DNA of 64,000 bases from Sabellastarte sp. h YS-2021 (Eukaryota; Annelida; Polychaeta; Sabellida; Sabellidae): the NCBI GenBank assembly GCA_964017235.1, contig OZ024928.1, positions 81,091,566 through 81,155,565 of the forward strand. Direction: 5' to 3'. The notes below the pieces were generated by a model. The model saw only the letters and a list, made by a program, of their open reading frames with translations, did no database searches and had not been told where the DNA came from. Position 1 is the first letter of the stretch. Every line of letters begins with the position of its first letter. The translations under genes and the position numbers were made by a program. Shown here piece by piece: positions 11,414 through 20,725 of this stretch.

Positions 11414-12841
11414 GTTACAGTCAATCTGTGAAACCAGTCATTACGCGTAATGACTGAAATGGCCAGTCATTACATGTAATGACTAAAATTTTCAGTCATT
11501 TCACGTAATGACTGAAATCTATGATTCATTTTTACACAGATTGACTGGAAAGACTCCAGTCAATCTGTGTAATTGTTTGATCTAGAGTTGTTTTTCATCA
11601 AAACCTTTGTATTATTCAAAACCTTTGTATATTGTTTCCCTGCATTGTGAACTTTTGCATGCTAGAGAACTGTTGTGGGTATTAAATATTAAACTATTTT
11701 AATCAATTTAATAACCTTGGAATTCCCACATGCTTTCTGAATTATATTCAGGATTTTAAAACCTAAACCCATACTTTTGTAATAGACTCTATTATCATTT
11801 TCAAAAATATTATTAAAATATTGAATGGTTAGATGCATTTAATTACTTTTTAAATGTTATGTCCATTCTAAATTCATAATTGGGCTTTTTAAAACTAAAC
11901 TCATATTTTGTCATAGAATGAAAATATCTCTTTGTGGTCAATGAAATAAAAATGAAATTTATGTCTTGTTTGAAGACTAATCTTCATTTATTAACCATAA
12001 TTTATTACAATTTTGCCTTTTATGTTATTAATTAAAGACTCAGTTCTATTGTGGCAGGTTGTTAGGAAGCAGGAAACCAGGAAGCCTTTGAAGTGAATCT
12101 TGTCCACACTTACTTGTCCTAATTGCAATGCAGCCCTTTTTGTCCTGTTTTGTTCTGTGGGACCATGTTACTGTTGTTTGACCTCTCCACAAAAAGAACC
12201 TGGTTATCAAAGATGGAGTGACCTATAATGTTCTAAAATAACTGGGGCAACTTAATCCATTCTTCTAATGTTTAATAAAGCTCTAACTCACACCTGAGTG
12301 CACTGTAACTAGAAATAACCCCCCAGATACATGATTTACCTTATATTCTTCAGTTGTACATGTTACACAGAAATTTAAATTTTAGCAAGAGTCTATTGAT
12401 TGGGTCCCCTTTTTGTAAGACACACTACCTATCCATCAGTGCTCTGTCATATTTTACAGATTTTGTTATATATTATTAGTACCAACTAATTAACCAATAA
12501 GAAAAAGGACCCAATGAAATTAAAGGGCTAGTTGATGCAGGGATGCATACAGATATATGTACATTAGAATAATGTTAGTAACACCTTCTATTGATCTGGT
12601 CCCTGTTCATTAGCCACTTTGTAAATTTTATGATGGATAAGTCTCATGTGGATCTATTTAAAGTTATTTATCATAATTCAGCCATTACGTGTAATGACTG
12701 GACCTTATTTTCAGTCATTACGCGAAATGACTGAAAATTTTAGTCATTACGTGTCATGACTGGTCATTTCAGTCATTACACGAAATGACTGAAACTTTCA
12801 GTCATTACGCGTAATGAGTGGTTTCACAGATTGACTGTAAC
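11414..12841. mobile_element. Non-autonomous TIR DNA transposon with arrays of palindromic subterminal motifs
   Basis: Outer inverted repeats read GTTACAGTCAATCTGTGAAA at 11414 and its complement ending at 12841, next to AT-rich TATAT flanks that hide the target duplication. Just inside are repeated palindromes of the type AGTCATTACGCGTAATGACT: three on the left (about 11436, 11465, 11494) and five variants on the right (about 12683-12820). An extra inverted pair, ACACAGATTGACTG and CAGTCAATCTGTGT, sits at 11534-11570, so a 131-bp MITE-like unit may be nested at the left end. No transposase frame is seen. The superfamily cannot be named from the ends alone. Confidence 0.75.
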
Positions 12842-13605
12842 ATATATTATATATGTGTGTGTGAAGCAAAAGTGGAACAAAAAAAAAGTGGAATACTTGT
12901 GCTTTTCTTTGGAATATATATTGTTTTCTTTTACTTTCTTCCATTTCACTTAGACTTCTACATTTAATTAATTTAGCTCATGTGGGAAATGAATTTTTGA
13001 AACTTTAATGCATTCAAATTCCTGAAGTGATGCACTAAATCACTTATAACTTGAAAAGCATTGCGTTCACAGCATTTTGTTAAAATATGTTATTAGGCTA
13101 CTTTTTCCACAGCTTCAAGTCCAGTAACTTGTTTGGTCTTAATTTTGTGCATTATTGAAGTGTGGAATGGATCATGATCTCCTACTCTTATTTCTAAGCC
13201 TAGATTTTTAATTTCAATTGCTAAATCATTCATAAATATTGCAATATATAAACTCATACTTTTCTTTCCCAATAAATCCCAGTAACGTTTTTCTAGCGCT
13301 ATAGCTTGACTTGTTTGTAACTTGATTTTTCTTGTAAGCAATAACTCTGAAGCAAAATCAGTAACTTTTGAACAAAAAGTCTAACGCACTTTGGTTCACT
13401 GCATTTTATTAGTGGTTTTGTTAAGTTTTTAGTTGAAGCACAATCAGTAATTTTAAACAATAGTTCTTAAGCATCTTAGTCCACTGCATTCAATTAGTGT
13501 TTTATACTTAAGTCTGATACTAATGACATTTTGAACAGAAATGTCTGTGGTCAGTGTACCCTTTCACTTGAGACCTCTTCTCCGACAACATTACCAAAGA
13601 ATGTA
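12842..13605. repeat. Eroded C-type monomers and a short two-unit repeat
   Basis: A C-like monomer (CACTTATAACTTGAAAAGCATTGCG, written here only as a family tag) is at about 13034-13100. At 13355-13510 a unit of about 105 bp occurs twice, marked by CACTGCATT(T/C)(T/A)ATTAGTG and AGTAA(C)TTTT. The - strand frame at 13093-13341 has no coding support. Confidence 0.45.
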
Positions 13606-14446
13606 GGACATACAGAATCCGGGGAAAAAAATGCCTCCTGGACAAAATGCCTCACAGAAAAAAATGCCTCCTGGAAAAAATGCCTCCTAGAAAGAATGCC
13701 TCCTGGATATTTTGTGACTAGGAAAAAATGCCTCCTGAGAAAAAAAAGTTACTTCAACTTGTAAACATGTTACACATGAAACCTATAACGTATAATATCA
13801 AAAACATGTTAATTTCAGATATGTACAGTCAAAACCAGAACGTACAATATCATGAAGTACAAATTACAAATATCTTCTTGAAAGGGTATCCCTTCAGCTG
13901 TACTCTGGACCAGTTTAAAAGCAGGATTTATGGCTGTGAGGTTTCTTGATGAAATAGTTGTGGCCTTTATGGCTTACAATATGCATTCTTATCAAATTAC
14001 AACATAGGTTATCCCCTCTGTAAGGAGTTGATCACAGTTAGATGCACTAGGAGGGGCAGAAATGTAATTACAAGAAAAACATGACACCTGTCATAATGGA
14101 AACCAGGGATGAGCAGCCAGCCAAAAGAGTGAGAAGCACCAGCAAAACCTTACAAGAGAAACTTACATACCTTTGTACAGCTAAGCAAAATGGGTAAAAG
14201 ACTGTGAATTTTTGACAGGCATTGGCGACTATAAGACTCAAGTGGAAGAAATGAAGATGCCTCTGAAGTTGTAATGTGAACCTGTAGTGTTATAATACTT
14301 GAAAGAACTTTTTTTTCTTAGGAGGTATTTTTCCTGGTCACAAAATATTCAGGAGGCATTAATTCTAGGAGGTATATTTCCTAGGAGCCATATTTTCTAG
14401 GAGGCATTTTTTCCAGGAGGCATTTTTTCCGCGCATCGGACATACA
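13606..14446. mobile_element. MULE-like MITE with 9-bp target duplication and tandem-repeat TIRs
   Basis: The element body is 13615-14437 (823 bp), bracketed by direct repeats GGACATACA at 13606-13614 and 14438-14446. Its inverted repeats are about 130 bp and consist mainly of tandem copies of ATGCCTCCTGGAAAAA: about six on the left (13620-13750) and the complement on the right (14310-14430). A 9-bp duplication with long TIRs fits Mutator-like elements; fold-back elements are the alternative. No transposase frame is present; the frames at 13531 and 13728 are by-products. Confidence 0.78.
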
Positions 14447-14610
14447 TTCTTTTCAGAAGTAAATTGCACACCTACAATTTCTCTTCTGCCAAGCTGTGGT
14501 CGTTCTTTCATTTCTTAAATATGGTAACATACACAATGCAATAAACTTTACATTTTCTGTTCCTTGTGATGCATATCTTGACATCTTTTACGGCTTACTT
14601 CGCACTTTTT

Positions 14611-14653
14611 CATCAGGGCCGCTTCGTTTTTGTCAGCAAAAACATTTTTCTAG
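14611..14653 (+). repeat. 3' end hairpin of the Helitron-like element
   Basis: GGGCCGCTTC is followed by GTTTTTGTCAGCAAAAAC (14626-14643, 7-bp stem, 4-base loop), then ATTTTTCTAG. The equivalent ends are GGGACGCTT plus GTTTTTGTTAGCAAAAAC at 33482-33519 and the - strand copy at 61342-61370. The satellite DNA resumes immediately after CTAG. Confidence 0.65.
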
Positions 14654-15133
14654 TTATCTCTAAAACTATTGCGGATACCCAATTTTTCTCAAATAACTCA
14701 TTCATCTACTTTTGGGAGAGCTTTCACATGGTAAAATTTCAGACCCGTAGCTAATTACTCACCTACTCAAAATGAGTAAATGCGAATTATCTCTTTAAAA
14801 GTATTGCAGATAGCCAATTTTTCTCAAATACCTCATTCACCTACGTTTGGAAGAGCTTTCACACACGAAAATGAAAAATTGTGAATATCTCGGAAAAGCT
14901 ATTTCTTCTCCTTTAATGCTCTTCGGGAGATACACACCGCGGCAGTGGTCTTGTTTTCAAAAATTTTTGTCTCAACAAAAATGGTGGCGATTTTGAATTT
15001 TCGAAGTTTTTGCAAAACACAAAAATGCTTAAATCTCAGAAACCGTGCTAGATGGAGCGAATTCAACAAAATTTTTGACCTGCTGGATATCTCTGTAGAG
15101 TAGCCATGCCAATTTTCAAAATATTTTTGTGTC
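14654..15133 (+). repeat. B monomers then A-like segment, end of the left composite
   Basis: Less than two B monomers (to about 14865) are followed by TCACACACGAAAATGAAAAA and AAGCTATTTCTTCTCC, then A-like sequence with ATGGTGGCGATTTTGAA and AAACCGTGCTAGATGGAGCG. The same junction is present on the - strand around 61700-61830, which shows that this is the 3' part of the composite element. Confidence 0.75.
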
Positions 15134-15420
15134 ATTCTTAGACATTTATTTGTGAATTAACTGAAAACTCACTGAAAAATAATTAGCAATTAGTATTTAG
15201 ATGGGCCTTAAAATATTTTAAAAATATTTAACAATTTGTAAGCAAAGGAATTATTGTTGTAGAGTCTTAGGGTTTATAGCTGTTGAATTTCACTTATTTC
15301 ATAAATATAAAAACTCTAAAGAATTCCACCAAGGGGTGTAAAATATGGCAGAGGGGTGTAGAATATGGCAAGGGGTGTAAAATATGGTGAGTTTAGTAGG
15401 GACATTGGTTAGGGTTGCAG
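15134..15420. repeat. Plain DNA with a short minisatellite of about 20 bp x 3
   Basis: AGGGGTGTAAAATATGGC occurs three times in slightly different forms at 15331-15390. The rest is AT-rich and carries no recognised feature. Confidence 0.6.
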
Positions 15421-15900
15421 GTGTGCCTCATCATGGTGTGAACTTTAACTTTGGCTCTGCCAAAGTGTGTTCACCTGCCATATTTGAGACGTTTCTCTTA
15501 TGACAAAGATATATGGATTGCTGCAACTGATTATTACATGCACTTTTCAAGAACTGTGCCATTTTCATTGACAGTTATACTCCAATTAGTGAATTTTACA
15601 GCTTCGTAATTTTTAGTTTACTGATTAATGCTGTCATCTTGCTGTTGAATTTTCTTGGTTCAATACTTTATCTTCACATAAATTTTCTTTCTCGTAGACA
15701 TTGTTTTCTCGACCTAAACATTATTTGGACCTTTATATAACTGACTCTGCTCTGATAGTATCCCAATCTTTGTACTGGTTCACTACTTCTGTATCTTATG
15801 GTGTTGAAAACGATTTACCCAGGCTGTGGGGTATGGGCATCTCTGATGCTATTTTGTATGGGTGTATCCGCTTTACAAGATAATATTCTAGTTCTGCAAA
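15421..15900 (+). mobile_element. F-element tail, headless copy
   Basis: The segment contains TTTGGCTCTGCCAAAGTGTG and CACCTGCCATATTTGAGAC, matching (complement) the F copies at 45073-45120 and 54797-54840, and then a tail repeated at 52500-53170. The tail has an open frame of 60 codons (15701-15883) whose peptide resembles that at 52500-52820 on the - strand, including ITDSALIVSQSLY. Because the tail is tandemly repeated elsewhere at about 280 bp, the frame is more likely repeat DNA than a gene. Confidence 0.6.
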
Positions 15901-16160
15901 ATGTCTATTGGCAAAAGTTGTTTTGGTAATGTGCAAATATTAATTTTTATGAGAATAATGCCTGTATTTTTGTTCTGCAGAAAGGATAGTAAAAGGGACA
16001 TGAAATAAGTTTTGGAAAATCCTTTGAGTATTGGCCTGGATTCAATTCGTTTTTGTGAAAACTTTTTGAATAAAAGATATATCAACATTTTAGCACAATT
16101 GCCAAAGAGATATTTGGGGCACAGATGATTACATCAGTTGGTTTCCTTTAGATAATTTAC
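15901..16160. other. No recognised feature
   Basis: AT-rich sequence with no repeat, hairpin or coding signal that I can name. The - strand frame 15888-16088 lacks support. Confidence 0.4.
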
Positions 16161-17000
16161 TTTTTTATGTCGTCACTCTGCGGCGTGGACGTACGCGTAT
16201 GCCTGAGCGACTTCTCCGAAACTACAAGGCCTAGAGACATGCTGTTTTTTTTTAAAAGATAGCTTATCTATCTAGCATGAAAAATTGTTCAAGACATGCA
16301 GATGAGTTTGTTCGTCTGTTTGCTAGTCATTATAATTAAGGTACCCCCCACCCTAAGTAAGAAAATTTTAACACTTTATCACAATTTTCTCAGTGACTAT
16401 TGCAGGGTTTTGCTCTCATATCATGCACATATGTACTTGGCCACAAGTAGATTCCCTTGTGTAAGTGTCAGACCTGGATCTTTCTTAATTATTTCTTTAT
16501 GAATTTAATGCATTAAAAATCATGCACTAAAGCACTTATAACTTGAAAAGTATTACATTTAGAGCATTTTGTTTAAATATGTTATTCAGCTACTTTTTCC
16601 ATAGCTACAACATGGTGAGTAACTTGGGTGTCCATCTCAATAGCTAAGTGAGTAGTAGCTATTTTTGGACTTTTCAGTAACTTCCTTCATGAGTAAAATC
16701 ACTTGCAACTTGAAAACTATTGCATTTAGAGAGTTTTGTATAAATATGTTATATTCAGCTACTTTTGGGTCAGCTATAACATAGTAAAATTTCAGAGCTG
16801 TAGCTCATTGCATAGCTGAGTAATAGCTATTTTGAGGTTATCAGTGTTGAGTAAACTAGTTAGAACTTGAAGACTATTGCATTTACAGTATCTCTTTAAA
16901 TATGTTATTTGCCTATTTTGGGGTCAGCTGTAACAAAGCAAATTTGCAGGCATGTAGCTTATTTTATAGATGAGCAATAGCTATTTTGAGGTTATCACTG
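16161..17000 (+). repeat. C-type element head and array
   Basis: The head near 16165-16260 has TGTCGTCACTCTGCGGCGTG and GACTTCTCCGAAACTACAAG, comparable to the head at 5159. From about 16500 C monomers follow with AACTTGAAAAGTATTACATT and GTTATTCAGCTACTTTT; period about 150-160 bp. The block is interrupted at 17009 by another palindromic head. Confidence 0.65.
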
Positions 17001-17004
17001 TTGA

Positions 17005-17400
17005 GTAATTATGTCCACCCCGGTGGGGGTGGACATATTATTTTTGCTTTTTCCACCGTCCGGCATCACACATCATTTCCACTCATTTTAAGGAAAAGAG
17101 CTATCTTCACCAAATTTGGTATGCAGGATTATTGGGTCAGTGTCTTGCTTGGGATTGCTTTCAGTTGTTGTAGCTCTTTTGCTTACTGAGTAATACCCAA
17201 GTATAGCTATTTTCAGTACCTGTTGGTTTCCGTGCATTAAAAGGAAAATGATTCCAGTTATTTCAGTAAAATTGGGAATATAAGATTGTTATGTATATAG
17301 CTCATTTGGTATTGCATTTGGGAGTGATAGCTCTGTAAGTGAGTAATGGCCATTTAGGTACTTTAATGGCTATTTTAATACTTCTTTTGAGTAATTTGCT
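17005..17400 (+). mobile_element. Head with 12-bp perfect palindrome (TATGTCCACCCC)
   Basis: TATGTCCACCCC (17010-17021), loop GGTG, and GGGGTGGACATA (17026-17037) form a perfect 12-bp stem. It starts inside a C monomer after TGTTGAGTAA. It is followed by TTTTTGCTTTTTCCACCGTC and CACCAAATTTGGTATGCAGG, then A-like monomers. This is a different stem sequence from the AAGCGTCCC family but stands in the same position relative to the satellite. Confidence 0.65.
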
Positions 17401-18000
17401 TATATCTCAGAAACCATTAGAGATCGAGCGATTTTGAGCAAATTTTTGAGGGTAATAGAAGATTATCCTGGGTAAAAACGAAAAATTTCAATTTTCGGAA
17501 CTTTTGGCGGCCATCTTGGATTTTAGTGGAAAATAAAGAAGTGTAAATATTTCCGAAACTGTAAGAGATAGAGCGATTTCGAGTGAATTTTTGGACCACT
17601 GGGTAGTACAAGGGTGTCTTATTGAGAAGATAAAATCTTCAATTTTTGCAAATTATGGTGGCCATCTTGGATTTTAGCGGAAAATAAAAAAGTGTAAATA
17701 TCTCGAAAATGGTGCGAGATAGAGCAATTTCGTTAAAATTTTTGAACGCCAGGGTATCCCCCAGAGTCAACTGGCGAGTTTTCCCAAAAATTGTTTTCCC
17801 TGCCATTTTTGGTCAAAATTTTTTACCCTCAGGCATGGCATCAACAGAGTCAACTGGTTACTTTCCCCTAAAAATGTTTTGACGCCATTTTTGGTGGCCA
17901 TCTGGAATTTCTGCATAAAGAGCAAAAACGCATTTGTCTCGGAAATGATGCATGATAAAGTGATTTCGTTGAAATTTTTGATGGCTAGGGTATCCCCAGG
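17401..18000 (+). repeat. A-like array, about four monomers of 145-150 bp
   Basis: TATCTCAGAAACCATTAGAG, ATTTCCGAAACTGTAAGAG and ATCTCGAAAATGGTGCGAG occur at about 17402, 17548 and 17699, each followed by ATAGAGCGATTT or a variant, with GGCGGCCATCTTGGATTTT between them. Frames across it are repeat translations. Confidence 0.8.
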
Positions 18001-19720
18001 TATAACTTGAAAACTATTGCATTTACAGAAATTTGTGTACATATGTTATTCAGTTACTTTTGGGTCAGCTATAACATATCACTGTTGAGTAAATCAGTTG
18101 TAACTTCAAAACTGTTGCAGTTAGAGTATTTTCTTTTGATATATTATTCACCTACTTTTGGATCAGCTATAACATAGTAAAATTGTAGACCTGTAACTTA
18201 TTTCATAGCTGAGCAATAGCTATTTTGAGCTTCTCACTGTTGAGTAAATCAGTTGTAACTTGAAAACTATTACATTTAGAGTATTTTGTATAAATATGTT
18301 ATTCAGATACTTTTGGGTCAGCTATAACATAGTAAAATTGTAGACCTGGAACTCATTGCATAGTTGAGTAATAGCTACTTTGATATTATCCCTGTTGAAT
18401 AAACCAGTTACAAGTTGAAAACTATTGACGTTTGAATAGTTTCTTTACATATGTTGTTCATCTACTATTGGGTCAGCTACAACATAGTAAAATTGCAGAC
18501 CTGTAGCTTATTTCATAGCTCAGTAATAGATATTTTTAGGTTCTCACTGTTGAATAAATCAGTTGTAACTTGAAAACAATTGCATTTAGAGTATTTTCTT
18601 TAAATATGTTGTTCATCCACTTTGGGGTCAGCTATATCACATTATAAAGTTGCAGACCTGTAGCTCATTGTATAGCTGAGCAATAGCTACTTTGAGTTTT
18701 TTTCTGTTGAGTAAATCAGTTGTAACTTGAAAACTATTGCATTTGGAGCATTTTGTTTATCTTATTCATTTACTTTTAAATTAGCTATAACATTGTAAAA
18801 ATGCAGATTTGTAGCTCATGGCATAGCATAGCTAGTAATAGCTACTTTCAGGCTTTCACTGTTGAGTGAATCAGTTGCAACTTGAAAAGTATCACATGTC
18901 GAGTATTTTGTTTAAATGTGTTGTTCATTTACTTTTGGATCAGCTATAACATAGTGAAATTGCAGACCTGTATGTCATGGCATAGCTGAGCAATAGCTAC
19001 TTTCAGGATTTCTCCATGAGTTAATCAGTTGTAACTTGAAAACTATTGCATTTAGAGAATTTTGTTTAAATACGTTATTCACTTACTTTTGAATTAGCTA
19101 TAACATAGTAAAATTGCAGACGCAGACGTGTAGCTTATGGGATAGCTGTGTAATAGATATTCTCAGGTTCTCACTGTTGAGTAAATCAGTTGTAACTTGA
19201 AAAATAGTGCATTTGAAGTATTTTCTATAAGTATGTTGTTCACCTACTTTTGGGTAAGCTTTAACATAGCGAATTTACAGACCTGTATGTCATGGCATAG
19301 CTGAGCAATAGCTACTTTCAGGTTTTCTCACTGTTCAGTAAATCAGATGTAACTTGTAAACTATTGCATTTAGAGTAATCTGTTTAAATATGTTGTTCAC
19401 ATGCTTATGGGTAAGCTATAACATAGTGAAGTTGTAGACCTGTAGCTCATGGCATAGCTGAGCAATAGCTACTTTTACATTTTCACTATTCAGTTAATCA
19501 GTTGTGACTTGAAAACTATTTCATTTACAGTATTTTGTAATTAAGTTATTAACCTACTTTTGGGTCATCTATAAAATAGTATAATTGCAGACCTGTAGCT
19601 CCTTGCATAGCTGAGTAATAGCTTCTTTGAGGTTCTCACTGTTGAGTAAATCAGTTGTAACTCGAAAACTATTGCATTTGTAGTATTTTTTTAAATATGT
19701 TTTTAGCCTACTTTATACAC
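18001..19720 (+). repeat. Array C, about eleven monomers of 150-155 bp
   Basis: GTTGAGTAAATCAGTTGTAACTTG-type phrases recur at about 18091, 18246, 18405, 18556 and onward, with TTTAGAGTATTTTG, GGGTCAGCTATAACATAG and CAGACCTGTAGCTCATGG in each. Divergence among monomers is moderate, more than in array B. Confidence 0.85.
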
Positions 19721-19870
19721 CTTAATAGTGACCTTTTTACTTTCCTTCTGAATACCATTTCCAGGGCACAACATTTGTGTCCTTTTCTTCTGTCACTTCT
19801 ACTCTGAAACTCAAAACACACAGTCAGCTGACACAGAGCCCGTTTACGGGCACTGATTGCTTGTTTTCAA
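19721..19870 (+). repeat. End of the C element with GCCCG hairpin
   Basis: After the last C monomer comes non-repetitive sequence and then CAGCTGACACAGAGCCCGTT leading into the hairpin GCCCG-ttta-CGGGC (19838-19851). A related end, GTGCCCGT-ga-ACGGGCAC followed by TGTGTCAGCC, is at 60933-60960 on the other strand, so this is a recurring terminal structure. Confidence 0.55.
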
Positions 19871-20672
19871 TTCATTTCCATTTCAGCTTTTTTGAGTAAT
19901 GGCTTTAAACTTTATAAAGTATTTGTTTCAAATATCCACTCAATTTCTTTTTGTTTGGTTACAGTTTGTTCATATATAAGTTTTATTATGTCGAAATTTC
20001 AATACTTACAAGAGAGCATAATTGTTGGGTAAAAGTGTGGAATATGTATCAGCCAGATACACCACTACAGCCCCACGGATTTGTTTTAGGACATGATAAT
20101 TAGCTCAAACAATTTCAGTGAGATCATTCAAACTTGATATGTTTTCTGGTATGGATAGGAAGCCCATAGCTTTATGACTTGAACTTTTAATTTCAATGGT
20201 AGCACTTAAAAGTTTTCATGACTTGCCAAAAAACCCTTCCCTCAATATTGATTCTAGAGGTCTGGAATGTGAAAACAACTATGGGATACCATAGGAAAAT
20301 GCTTTAGTTATATCCCATTTTTTTAAGGTTATATATGGTTATCACACCTAAAACCCCTTATATCTCTGTTGTGGCATTAACTAATTCATTGGTAGATTGC
20401 TATAACCAATAATTATGTTGAAAATATCTTGGATTTTTTGGTGACCACCTTCACGTCATTGTATCGTCAGATAGAGCCATTAAATACATTTGCTTAAACA
20501 TCCTTACAACCCTTCATGTCTCAAGGGATTTCCTTTATCCATGCTTTGAAAATCCTGTTGAAAATATATAAATGTGTGAAATAAAACTAATTGCATATTA
20601 ATAACTTTATTTTAAATATGTTTTTGATAATAAAGAATTTATTATTAATATGTCTTTGTATGTGTTTCACAG
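19871..20672. other. Non-coding DNA before the first visible otubain exon
   Basis: AT-rich sequence, taken as intron. It ends in the splice acceptor TTTCACAG at 20665-20672. I looked here for a short upstream exon that would supply the start Met and end with one base of the split codon completed at 20673, and did not find a convincing one. Confidence 0.5.
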
Positions 20673-20725
20673 AAGACAACTATGATGAAGCCACCATGGA
20701 ACAACAGAGACAAATTGAGAAATCT
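20673..20725 (+). CDS. OTUB1: Otubain exon (first visible), N-terminal segment
   Basis: Acceptor AG at 20671-20672 and donor GTAATG at 20726. It supplies the last two bases of a split codon and then DNYDEATMEQQRQIEKS, the segment corresponding to the ubiquitin- and E2-contacting N-terminal region of OTUB1. The preceding exon must end after codon base 1. Confidence 0.85.

Larger units (their letters stand above)
9309..14653 (+). mobile_element. Helitron/Helentron-like non-autonomous element, complete, with nested insertions
   Basis: Both ends can be fixed because the element splits one B monomer. Left flank is ATGAGTAAATGCTAA; right flank begins TTATCTCTAAAACTATTG; joined, they give an uninterrupted B monomer with no duplicated target bases. 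The 5' end starts TTAAGCAGCCC and forms an imperfect palindrome (9312-9333). The 3' end has a GTTTTTG-tcag-CAAAAAC hairpin (14626-14643) followed by ATTTTTCTAG and T. Lack of target duplication, a 3' hairpin and CTAG are Helitron/Helentron hallmarks. No Rep-helicase gene is present, so it is non-autonomous. It carries array G and two nested DNA elements (11414-12841 and 13615-14437). Confidence 0.65.
1033..15133 (+). mobile_element. Composite hairpin-headed satellite element, left copy, with nested insertions
   Basis: Read on the + strand: a hairpin head (1037-1058), three A monomers, a long B array, then after several insertions more B units (14654-14870) and an A-like segment (14871-15133). 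The same order B to A-like occurs in the opposite-strand copy at 61440-63290, and the A/B junction near 1860 is almost identical to the one near 63280. This makes A plus B a single inherited unit. Insertions inside it are a C-type element (5159-6508), C-type DNA (8051-8790) and a Helitron-like element (9309-14653). The homology stops near 15133, so the 3' hairpin present in the right copy is missing here. That all of this is one element is an inference from order and junctions. Confidence 0.6.
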
